A stretch of 11,045 bases of DNA from Thermoplasmata archaeon (GTDB lineage Archaea > Thermoplasmatota > Thermoplasmata > Lutacidiplasmatales > UBA184): contig JASHXS010000188.1 of NCBI GenBank assembly GCA_030043405.1, positions 1 through 11,045 of the forward strand, given 5' to 3'. The position numbers and the translations under genes were made by a program. The stretch's first letter is position 1; the number at the start of each line of letters is the position of its first letter. The notes under the pieces are model-generated. The model worked only from the letters and a program-made list of their open reading frames with translations. It had not been told where the DNA came from and ran no database searches. Positions 1-5,243 of this stretch are shown here, piece after piece.

Positions 1-74
1 GGCCGGATCCGGATCCACTCGGGCAGCGACCGGAACCCCGAAGCGGGGACGGTCCGCACATCGGGGGCCGACAC
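1..74 (-). CDS. Probable partial CDS running off the left edge (N-terminus only, product uncertain)
   Basis: Downstream of the Orc1 stop, the minus strand has a purine-rich AAAGGAGGG stretch (about 93-100). A GTG at 74 then opens a frame that stays open for 24 codons to the window edge. The peptide begins MSAPDVRTVPASG and continues with a stretch reading LPEWIRIR. The GTG lies about 18 nt from the purine run, which is long for a Shine-Dalgarno site. The LPEWIRIR stretch resembles the N-terminal 'kPeWLrvrlP' region of lipoyl synthases, but 24 residues cannot establish that. An ATG at 61 opens a different frame that gives a Gly/Ser-rich peptide and looks less natural. If real, this is the fifth gene of the operon. 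Seen: the open frame and purine run. Inferred: that it is a gene, and the LipA hint. Confidence 0.4.
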   Translation of the reverse strand, partial: MSAPDVRTVPASGFRSLPEWIRIR

Positions 75-98
75 GGGCGCGCGACCCGGGGCCCTCCT

Positions 99-1256
99 TT
101 AGGCTTTGCGAGCGCTGCCGCGGCCGAGCCGCTCCTCGACCAGCGTGGCGAGGTAGCTGGCGGGTAGTTCGTCCATCGCGACCCGGCTGGACTCTCCCGA
201 CCCGGCCGCCTCGAGCGTCACCAGTCCGTCCCGCTCGAGCTCCTTGAGGGTCCGCCAGAAGGTCGTGCGGCTCATCGCCGCGCTGCCCAGCTCCTCGAGC
301 AAGGCCGCGTGGTTCGCCCGGAGCTTCTGGCTCGGCACGGCCGCTCCTTTCCCCTTCAGGGAGCGGGAGAGCGCGAGGAGGACGCCGAGTTCGTTCGTCG
401 AGAGGGCCTCGAGCTGCGACTCGCTGAGCGTCGGGACCAGGGAACCCTTCGCACGACGAACGTGCTCCGGCAACAGCGCGTCCGAGCCCAGGTCCTCGGC
501 CACGTGGGCGGCCCCGGCCAGGAGCTCGAGCGCGAACCGGGCATCCCCGTTGGGAGCGGCGATGCGGGCGATCTGTTCGAGGCTCTCGGGCTCGAAGCTC
601 CCGGGGCGGAGCGCGAGGGCGGCCCGGGCGGTCAGGATCTCCACGAGCGCCTCCCGGTCGTACGGTGCGAGGGAGAGACGGTGGGTGACCCCGAAGCTCG
701 ACCGGCTCGCAGCATCGAGGTACGGGAGCAGGTCCTGGGCGGCGACCAGGACCAGCGAGATCGAACCGAGCCGAACCTCCCGGGAGCGGGAGAGCAGGTA
801 GACCAGCTTGGTCTCCTGCTTCACCAGGGCCGCCGCCTCGTCCAGCAGCACGATCAGGTGCTGAGGATGGCGACGCAGGCCCTGCTCGAAGACGTCCATC
901 ATCTCCGACAGGCTGTAGCCCCGGTCGGGCAAGGAGACCTCCACACTGTGGAGGAGGTCGAGCATCACGGTACGGTCACTGGCGCGTCGCCAGCAGTTGA
1001 TGTAGGCCTGCCGGACCGGCAGCTCCGTGCCCCGGCCACTCCGTTCGAGGTCGCTCGCCAGTCGGCGAACGAGCGCAGTCTTCCCGCTCCCGATGCCTCC
1101 CGTCACCATCAGATGGTACGGCAGGCCCTTCGCGAGCGCCTCCCGGAACCGCTTCGACGCGACCCCCAGTTCGGTCTCGCGACGCACGAGCTTGGGCGGA
1201 AGGTACGCCGGGTCGAGGGTCTCTTCCTTGACCAGGATCCGAGCGGGGTTGGGCAC
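99..1256 (-). CDS. cdc6: Orc1/Cdc6-family AAA+ replication initiator
   Basis: This 385-residue protein should bind origin DNA and recruit the MCM helicase. The AAA+ core shows Walker A GGIGSGKT (53-60), Walker B LIVLLDE ending in D139-E140, and a putative arginine finger around R184 in the LDAASRSSF stretch. Sensor 2 is the family hallmark GDAR (237-240). The helical insert with PDRGYSLSEMM (110-120) is typical of archaeal Orc1/Cdc6. Residues from about 280 form the winged-helix DNA-binding domain. Length is normal for the family (about 400). Sensor 1 reads VAAQD (171-175) where a serine/asparagine-aspartate motif is usual, a mild divergence. The GTG start gives the expected N-terminus (LDPAYLPPKLVRRETEL) and lies 25 bp after the tmk stop. 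No origin repeats are visible beside it, because both flanks are short. It may be one of several paralogues in the genome. Confidence 0.93.
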   Translation of the reverse strand: MPNPARILVKEETLDPAYLPPKLVRRETELGVASKRFREALAKGLPYHLMVTGGIGSGKTALVRRLASDLERSGRGTELPVRQAYINCWRRASDRTVMLDLLHSVEVSLPDRGYSLSEMMDVFEQGLRRHPQHLIVLLDEAAALVKQETKLVYLLSRSREVRLGSISLVLVAAQDLLPYLDAASRSSFGVTHRLSLAPYDREALVEILTARAALALRPGSFEPESLEQIARIAAPNGDARFALELLAGAAHVAEDLGSDALLPEHVRRAKGSLVPTLSESQLEALSTNELGVLLALSRSLKGKGAAVPSQKLRANHAALLEELGSAAMSRTTFWRTLKELERDGLVTLEAAGSGESSRVAMDELPASYLATLVEERLGRGSARKA

Positions 1257-1281
1257 GGGGGCCGCACGAGGGCGGGTGATA

Positions 1282-1926
1282 TCAGGTTCGCTCTTCGGGC
1301 CTTCGCGACCCGCGCCGGGGGAGCGTCCCGGGCCCGCCGCCCGCCAGGTCTTTCCAGACCCTGTCCACCAGGTCGACCGTCGGCCGACGGGCGTCGACTA
1401 CCAGCCAACCGCCCCGGCGCGCCATCGAGCGGTATCGCGCCGCGACGCGGGCGAGGGTTCGCCGACGCTCGAGCGGTCCTCGGCCTCCGCCGCGACGCCC
1501 CACCCGTTGCACGGCCCGGTCCGCGGGGAGGTCGAGCAGGACGACCCGGTCCGGGACCACCGTCACCTGGGCGGACACTCTCTCGATCCGTTGGCTCGCG
1601 GGTCGGCCCAACGCGCTCCCCTGGTAGGCGAGCGTCGAGTAGAACGAACGGTCCGTGATGACGAGCGAATGTCGACTCAGGTCCCGGTCGAGCCCCGGTC
1701 GCGCGAGGATCCGGTCCAGCGTGAAGTAGATCGCCCCGGTCCACGCATCGCGCACGCCGGCGAGCTGAGCCATCCGCCCCAGCTCTCGGTCGTTCGGCTC
1801 CCGCCGCAGGGCGACGGACACTCGCTCCCGCCGTGCTCGGGCCGCGAGGGCTCTCGCCAGCGTCGACTTCCCGGCGCCATCGATGCCTTCGAGCGCGACC
1901 AGCCGCCCGCGCGGCCGCGGCTTCAC
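1282..1926 (-). CDS. tmk: Thymidylate kinase (dTMP kinase)
   Basis: This cytosolic nucleotide kinase phosphorylates dTMP to dTDP with ATP, the last committed step of dTTP supply. The 214-residue length is standard. The P-loop is GIDGAGKST (14-22). It is followed by the substrate-side LRREPNDRELGR segment, the family motif ITDRSFYSTLAYQG (which carries the DR and AYQG residues of dTMP kinases), LLDLPADRAVQR, and an arginine-rich lid region. The open frame extends far upstream, but the true start is the GTG at 1926. That start overlaps the TGA of the hydrolase gene as GTGA (1923-1926), and the upstream extension is low-complexity Arg/Gly/Pro sequence with no family similarity. The 4-bp overlap implies translational coupling. 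Orc1/Cdc6 follows after 25 bp, so dTTP production and replication initiation are probably co-expressed. Confidence 0.92.
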   Translation of the reverse strand: MKPRPRGRLVALEGIDGAGKSTLARALAARARRERVSVALRREPNDRELGRMAQLAGVRDAWTGAIYFTLDRILARPGLDRDLSRHSLVITDRSFYSTLAYQGSALGRPASQRIERVSAQVTVVPDRVVLLDLPADRAVQRVGRRGGGRGPLERRRTLARVAARYRSMARRGGWLVVDARRPTVDLVDRVWKDLAGGGPGTLPRRGSRRPEERT

Positions 1927-2798
1927 GGGCGACCGTTCCCCGCCCGTATCTCCGGGCGCCAGCCGTAGACGGCCTCGATCGACTCCACGAACGGCCCCTG
2001 CAGCTGCTCCGCTCCGTCGCTCGACCCTTCCACGATGGCCCGCGCCCTTCGAGGGACGGTCGCAAGGTCGAGCACAGCGCCCGGTCGAGAGCGGTCGTCC
2101 AAGAAGTCGGTTTCGAGGAACCACGGCCCCGGGTCGCCGACCACCTCCTGGACCAGCGGACGCCGCGCCAGATAGGACGCCGCCACGCCCGCGCGTTCGC
2201 TCGGGGTGGTCCGATGTCGCGCGTAATGCTTGACGAGCCGGCCGGAGGGGAGCCCCGCGCGAGCGCCCCGGGCCGCGAGCTCGCGGTAGCCGTCGATCGT
2301 CAGGTCCGCGCTGTGGACGATGGCCGGACAGTCGGCATCGCGGGCGACCTCGAGCGCGTGGTCGAACGCCGCCCCGCACGCGGCGGCGACGTCGGGGGCC
2401 ACCTCAAAGTGAGGGAGGCCCACCTCGCCCAGCGCGACCGCCCGACGGTCCCGAACCCACCGACCGGCGAGGTCGAGGGCGTCAGCGTGGACCCGGGCGG
2501 CTTTCTCGAGTCCCAGCGCCGCGGCGGCCGAGACCAGGTCCACCGGGTACGGCGCCACGACCAGGTACACCTCGACCGGCGTCTCGGCCCGGATCTGGCG
2601 GGCCAACGCCTCGGTCGTCTCGAACTGGCGTTGGTAGTCTTCGACGGAGCGGGGCGGGTCGGCCTCGTAATTCTGGGTCGCCAGGAAGAGGTGCGTTCCC
2701 CCGGTCGCCGCGAATCGTCGAGCCGCGGCGACCCCCTCCCCGTGCGGGCTGAGGTGGCAGTGGTGGTCCACCACCGGGAGGTCGGACGGGAGCGGCAC
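1923..2798 (-). CDS. TatD-like / COG1099-type metal-dependent hydrolase (TIM barrel)
   Basis: This is a 291-residue amidohydrolase-like TIM-barrel protein. It opens with the metal motif VVDHHCHL (D11, H13, H15). Further candidate ligands lie in order: E125 in ALGEVGLP, H162 in IVHSADL, H191 in LVKHYARH, and D231 in FLETDFLDD. This H-x-H, E, H, H, D order is that of TatD-family phosphoesterases/DNases. The WFLETDFLDD ending resembles the archaeal COG1099 branch, whose substrate is not known. The GTG start places the HxH motif right at the N-terminus, as usual, and lies 20 bp after the TBP stop. The gene ends inside the tmk start codon. A nuclease role would suit its DNA-metabolism neighbours, but that is inference. 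No signal peptide or membrane segment is seen. Confidence 0.85.
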   Translation of the reverse strand: MPLPSDLPVVDHHCHLSPHGEGVAAARRFAATGGTHLFLATQNYEADPPRSVEDYQRQFETTEALARQIRAETPVEVYLVVAPYPVDLVSAAAALGLEKAARVHADALDLAGRWVRDRRAVALGEVGLPHFEVAPDVAAACGAAFDHALEVARDADCPAIVHSADLTIDGYRELAARGARAGLPSGRLVKHYARHRTTPSERAGVAASYLARRPLVQEVVGDPGPWFLETDFLDDRSRPGAVLDLATVPRRARAIVEGSSDGAEQLQGPFVESIEAVYGWRPEIRAGNGRP

Positions 2799-2818
2799 GC
2801 CGGCGGGCGGCCCCGGGC

Positions 2819-3364
2819 CTACCGGAGCAGGCCGGCGCCCTGGAGCTCCTTGGTGATCTTCTTGACGGCGACCTCGACGTCCGAGGGCTTGCGCGCCCCG
2901 GTACAGACGAGCTTGCCGCTACCGAACAGGAGCACGACCACGCGGGGTTCCTCGATCCGGCAGACCAGTCCGGGGAACTGCTCGGGTTCGTACTCGACCC
3001 GGTCCAGACCCAGCGTCACCGCGATGGCGTTCAGGTTGATCTCGCTCTCCAGGTCCGAGCTGGCGACGATGTTCTGCACCTCGATCTTCGGGTGCATGTT
3101 GATCTTCTGCCCGCCCTTCTTGATCTGGGCCGCCACGGAGTGGATCGACTCCTCCACCTCGTGCATGCTCTTGGCGCCCGTGCAGACGACCTTCCCGGAC
3201 CGGAACAACAGGATCGCGGTCTTCGGTTGCTTCAGTCGGTAGATGAGTCCGGGGAACTGCTCGGGTTCGTATTCGGCCCCGTCGAGTCCCAAGGCGATCG
3301 ACTGCAGGTCGAGTTCGTCGCCGAGGGAGGTGGATGCCACGACGTTTTCGATGCGAATCTTCAC
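2819..3364 (-). CDS. tbp: TATA-binding protein (TBP), archaeal general transcription factor
   Basis: TBP binds the TATA box and, with TFB, recruits RNA polymerase. The 181-residue protein consists of two direct repeats of the TBP saddle. Repeat 1 starts RIENVVASTSLGDELDL and repeat 2 IEVQNIVASSDLESEINL. Each carries the signature YEPEQFPGL followed by LLF.SGK(V/L)VCTGA, so the four DNA-kinking phenylalanines (two in EQFPGL, two in LLF) are all present. It has no long acidic tail and is less acidic than haloarchaeal TBPs. Start choice: GTG at 3364 or TTG at 3367 (one residue longer). GTG is preferred because it is a stronger start codon and sits about 28 bp from a TATA-like box. It is the first gene of a minus-strand operon with the TatD-like hydrolase, tmk and cdc6. 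Tandem TATA boxes upstream make autoregulation possible. Confidence 0.97.
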   Translation of the reverse strand: MKIRIENVVASTSLGDELDLQSIALGLDGAEYEPEQFPGLIYRLKQPKTAILLFRSGKVVCTGAKSMHEVEESIHSVAAQIKKGGQKINMHPKIEVQNIVASSDLESEINLNAIAVTLGLDRVEYEPEQFPGLVCRIEEPRVVVLLFGSGKLVCTGARKPSDVEVAVKKITKELQGAGLLR

Positions 3365-3388
3365 CAACGAAACCCCTCGGCGGAGGAG

Positions 3389-3396
3389 TATTTAAA
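3389..3396 (-). promoter_or_regulatory. Proximal TATA box of the tbp operon
   Basis: The minus strand reads TTTAAATA here, centred about 28 bp upstream of the GTG at 3364. That is the spacing expected if transcription begins at or within a few bases of the start codon. It stands out as AT-rich in very GC-rich surroundings. Basis: sequence plus the known 26-27 bp TATA-to-start distance in archaea. Confidence 0.65.
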
Positions 3397-3400
3397 CGAC

Positions 3401-3408
3401 TATATAAA
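3401..3408 (-). promoter_or_regulatory. Distal TATA-like box upstream of tbp
   Basis: The minus strand reads TTTATATA, the classical archaeal box A core, about 12 bp further upstream than the proximal box. Transcription from it would begin near 3378 and give a leader of about 14 nt. That leader would contain GAGGGG, 8 nt before the GTG, and so possibly a ribosome-binding site. Read on the plus strand it is TATATAAAGG, but no plus-strand gene follows, so the minus direction is preferred. Confidence 0.55.
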
Positions 3409-3418
3409 GGCGGCGAAG

Positions 3419-3428
3419 GGGATATCCC
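3419..3428. promoter_or_regulatory. 10-bp perfect palindrome upstream of the tbp TATA boxes
   Basis: GGGATATCCC is a perfect palindrome about 10 bp upstream of the distal TATA box, in the short non-coding region between the Nudix gene and tbp. It sits where an archaeal activator or repressor site could lie. It is short, and palindromes of this size can occur by chance, so an operator role is only a suggestion. Confidence 0.25.
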
Positions 3429-3449
3429 TCGGGTACGCCGGTCGCGCGC

Positions 3450-3470
3450 CCGGCCCGCTAGGCGGGCCGG
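3450..3470. repeat. Perfect GC-rich inverted repeat over the Nudix stop codon
   Basis: CCGGCCCGC (3450-3458) and GCGGGCCGG (3462-3470) are exact reverse complements separated by 3 nt. They would form a 9-bp all-GC hairpin with a TAG/CTA loop that contains part of the Nudix stop codon. No T-run follows on the minus strand, so it does not look like a standard archaeal terminator. It may stabilise the mRNA 3' end or block read-through into the tbp promoter. Confidence 0.5.
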
Positions 3471-4081
3471 TCCGACGGGGGCAGCGGGAAGATCGGACCC
3501 CCCAACTCGTCCTCGTCCGGGTATTCGAAGAATCCGCGCAGCACGCGTCGGGTGAATCCCCACACGACGTGTCCCTCGAAGACGGTGGCGGGGACTTCCA
3601 GCTCGCCGTGGACGGTCTCCCGATGCACGCGTCGCGTGGTACCCAAGGCCCCGACGGGGAGCCAGAAGACGTGGGCCACCTCGTCCGCGGAGCGGGCGAA
3701 CGGGGACCGGGCGACCGGACCCAGCGCGCCGGCGAACGTGCCGACCTTGAGGCGGAACCGGGCCGCCTGCTCTACCGCGATGAAGTGGAGCGGGCCGTCC
3801 AGGTCGGCGAGCGTGAGGCCCACTTCTTCTTCCAGCTCTCGGGCGGCCGTGTCGGCGAGGTTGCCGTCCCGGTCATCGACGTGCCCGCCCGGCAGCGCGA
3901 CCTGGCCGGACGCCGGATCGCTTGAACGCTCCGTGCGCTCGATCAGGAGCGCCTCGGCGCCCGCCGGTCCGGCGCGCAGGACGATCGTGACCGCCGCGCC
4001 GGCACTCGAAATCGGGGGATTCTCCACCGGATAGCGCGCCAGCCACTCCCCGACCGACCGGGCCGTGGGGGCGGCGGTCAC
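3458..4081 (-). CDS. Nudix hydrolase, CoA-pyrophosphatase (NudL-like) type
   Basis: This 207-residue Nudix-fold hydrolase probably cleaves the pyrophosphate bond of CoA or acyl-CoA to give phosphopantetheine(s) and 3',5'-ADP. The catalytic half of the Nudix box is intact: REL.EE.GL (R81, E82, E85, E86, G88). The upstream part reads GGHVDDRDGNLADTAA, with the D.D spacing of the CoA-hydrolase subgroup instead of the canonical glutamate. Just before it, IERTERSSDPASGQVALPGG matches the NuCoA signature (RS...GQVAFPGG). The GTG start overlaps the stop of a 57-residue gene as GTGA (4078-4081), implying co-translation. Its stop codon lies inside a perfect GC hairpin. CoA turnover fits the acyl-CoA locus 2 kb away, but they are not in one operon. 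The substrate is inferred from motifs. Confidence 0.88.
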   Translation of the reverse strand: MTAAPTARSVGEWLARYPVENPPISSAGAAVTIVLRAGPAGAEALLIERTERSSDPASGQVALPGGHVDDRDGNLADTAARELEEEVGLTLADLDGPLHFIAVEQAARFRLKVGTFAGALGPVARSPFARSADEVAHVFWLPVGALGTTRRVHRETVHGELEVPATVFEGHVVWGFTRRVLRGFFEYPDEDELGGPIFPLPPSDRPA

Positions 4082-4251
4082 GACTGCCAGTCGTAGGTGA
4101 CCTTTTCCCGGACCGCCGAGCGGTCGTCCGGGTTCTCTCGCCGGACTCCCAGTCCCTTCTCGATGGCGGCGATCCGAGCGCGAAGCTCCCGTAGCTGGCG
4201 TTCGAGGTCAGCGACTCGGTCGGCGAGGTCCGCAGTCACGGGCGCGCTCAC
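4078..4251 (-). CDS. Small coiled-coil protein, 57 residues, unrecognised
   Basis: A 57-residue frame begins at GTG 4251 (MSAPVTADLADRVADLERQL...) and ends in ...REKVTYDWQS. Residues about 8-34 are Leu/Ile/Val at heptad-like spacing with many Arg/Glu/Asp (LADRVADLERQLRELRARI), a clear short coiled coil. The tail after residue 36 is polar and ends with the distinctive KVTYDWQS. Three observations support it as a gene: its TGA overlaps the Nudix GTG by 4 bp; a GTTTATCT TATA-like box is centred about 26 bp upstream of its GTG, as in leaderless archaeal genes; and the amino-acid pattern is protein-like. Gene finders with a 60-residue cutoff would miss it. I do not recognise a named family. It may be an oligomerisation partner or adaptor for the Nudix enzyme (inference). 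Confidence 0.72.
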   Translation of the reverse strand: MSAPVTADLADRVADLERQLRELRARIAAIEKGLGVRRENPDDRSAVREKVTYDWQS

Positions 4252-4273
4252 GAGCCCAACACGACGGACGGAC

Positions 4274-4281
4274 AGATAAAC
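4274..4281 (-). promoter_or_regulatory. TATA box of the small coiled-coil / Nudix operon
   Basis: The minus strand reads GTTTATCT, centred about 26.5 bp upstream of the GTG at 4251, inside the 40-bp gap after the alpha/beta-hydrolase stop. The spacing is exactly that of a leaderless archaeal promoter. This supports both the start choice and the two-gene unit being transcribed separately from the hydrolase. Confidence 0.6.
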
Positions 4282-4291
4282 GTCGTGCCGA

Positions 4292-5104
4292 CTACGGGGC
4301 CGCGCCGCCGTCCGACTCGGCCCGCCGTACGTGGTCCGCGATCGCCTGGGCGAGCTCCGTGGGGCGTTCGATGGGGATCAGATGGCCGGTCTGCGCGAAG
4401 ATGCGGATCGTCGACCCCGGGATCGACTGACGCAGGATGCGCCCGTGGGAGGCATCCACCACCTGGTCGTCCATCGCCTGTACGATGAGGGTCGGGCGTC
4501 GGATCGTCGGGATCCGGTTCCGCTCGTCGAGGCCGGTGAGGGCCTTGCCCCAGGCCACCGCGGGTCCGTACGCACGCCGGGGAACTTCCTCATGCATCTG
4601 GTCGACGACTTCCAGGTGGGCTTCGACCCAGTCCGGGTAGTACAGGTCTTTCAGGAGACGGACCGCCAAGCCCTCGGCTCCCTCCTCCTGGGACGTGGAC
4701 CACCAGCGTTCCATGACGGCCTTCGAATGCGAATCCAGGTACGCCGCCCCGCTCACGAGGATGAGGCTCCGGACCCGGTCCGGGTGGTCGAGCGCGGCGC
4801 GGAGGGCGAGGAAGGCCCCCGCGCTGAACCCGACCCAATGGACGGGCCCGGCCGACTTTTCGTCCAGCAGATGCAGCACGTCGCCGAGGAGGTCGTCGAG
4901 CGCGAACCCGGCACCGGACGGTGCGGAGGTCCGCCCGTGCCCCCTCAGGTCGGGTACGATGACCCGAAACTCCGACGAGAGTTCCTTGGCTACCCCGTTC
5001 CAGAGCAGCCGGTCCCCGCCAACGCCGTGGAGCAGCAGAACGAGGGGGCCCTGCCCCTCGTCGCGGTGGGCGAGCTCCACGGGGGGCCGGTCGGCGTCAC
5101 CCAT
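4292..5104 (-). CDS. Alpha/beta-fold hydrolase
   Basis: This 270-residue cytosolic serine hydrolase of the alpha/beta-hydrolase superfamily has a complete catalytic triad. The nucleophile is S94 in GFSAG, the acid is D213 in AMDDQVVD, and the base is H241 in TGHLIPIERP. The oxyanion-hole motif LLLHGVGGDRLLW (23-35) and PDLRGHGRT (51-59) are typical. The cap region (about 125-195) contains YYPDWVEAHLEVV and YGPAVAWGKALTG. The frame is open to an ATG at 5161, but the first 19 residues of that version are Arg/Pro-rich with no family match. The ATG at 5104 starts the protein just before the first strand and has a weak AT-rich patch (CTAATG) about 28 bp upstream. The substrate cannot be told: esterase, lactonase and haloperoxidase-like enzymes look alike. 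It is divergent from the ThiI-like gene. Confidence 0.9.
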   Translation of the reverse strand: MGDADRPPVELAHRDEGQGPLVLLLHGVGGDRLLWNGVAKELSSEFRVIVPDLRGHGRTSAPSGAGFALDDLLGDVLHLLDEKSAGPVHWVGFSAGAFLALRAALDHPDRVRSLILVSGAAYLDSHSKAVMERWWSTSQEEGAEGLAVRLLKDLYYPDWVEAHLEVVDQMHEEVPRRAYGPAVAWGKALTGLDERNRIPTIRRPTLIVQAMDDQVVDASHGRILRQSIPGSTIRIFAQTGHLIPIERPTELAQAIADHVRRAESDGGAAP

Positions 5105-5130
5105 ATCGGGCGGACCGACCGGTGGCCGCA

Positions 5131-5136
5131 CATTAG
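5131..5136 (-). promoter_or_regulatory. Weak TATA-like element of the alpha/beta hydrolase
   Basis: The minus strand reads GGCTAATGTG here, the only AT-rich patch in the upstream region. It is centred about 28-29 bp before the ATG at 5104. The rest of the 139-bp divergent region up to 5243 is GC-rich and holds, besides this, only the opposing promoter at 5210-5223. Confidence 0.3.
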
Positions 5137-5209
5137 CCCGACGCCTCCGCGGGGCTGGCAACGGGCCGTCCAGCGCCCCGGCCGGGCCCGGGCCACGCCC
5201 GACACGCCA

Positions 5210-5223
5210 CGCGTAAATACGCG
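5210..5223 (+). promoter_or_regulatory. TATA box inside an inverted repeat, upstream of the ThiI-like gene
   Basis: TAAATA (5214-5219) is centred about 27 bp upstream of the ATG at 5244, matching leaderless archaeal promoter spacing. The box is the centre of a perfect inverted repeat, CGCGTA-AA-TACGCG (5210-5223). A dimeric protein bound there would compete directly with TBP. The TATA role is well supported by spacing; the operator role is a suggestion. Confidence 0.6.
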
Positions 5224-5243
5224 GTCTCGGCTCCTCTTCTCCG

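Noticed and set aside
3..16. CCGGATCCGGATCC tandem/palindromic repeat at the left edge
   Set aside because: Too short to be a meaningful repeat, and explained as consecutive Ile-Arg codons in the probable partial gene.
1..98. Replication origin next to Orc1/Cdc6
   Set aside because: Archaeal origins often flank this gene, but only short flanks exist here (25 bp upstream, 24 bp to the next putative gene) and no origin-recognition-box-like repeats or AT-rich unwinding region are seen.
1276..1285. GTGATATCAG about 25 bp before the Orc1 GTG as an internal leaderless promoter
   Set aside because: The spacing fits, but the motif is a poor TATA box and includes the tmk stop codon. The 25-bp gap is better explained by an operon. 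Not excluded.
309..1658. A 449-codon plus-strand open frame opposite Orc1/Cdc6 and tmk
   Set aside because: No domain features and a composition typical of the antisense strand of GC-rich genes; both genes beneath it have convincing motifs.
1927..2379. N-terminal extension of thymidylate kinase by about 150 residues
   Set aside because: The frame is open, but the sequence is low-complexity and lies within the TatD-like gene; the GTG at 1926 gives a family-standard protein.
3401..3410. TATATAAAGG as a plus-strand promoter
   Set aside because: No plus-strand gene follows: the next genes to the right are on the minus strand until 5244. The element is better read as a minus-strand box for tbp.
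5105..5161. Longer alpha/beta hydrolase starting at ATG 5161
   Set aside because: The extra 19 residues are Arg/Pro-rich and lie outside the fold; the shorter start at 5104 matches the family's N-terminus.
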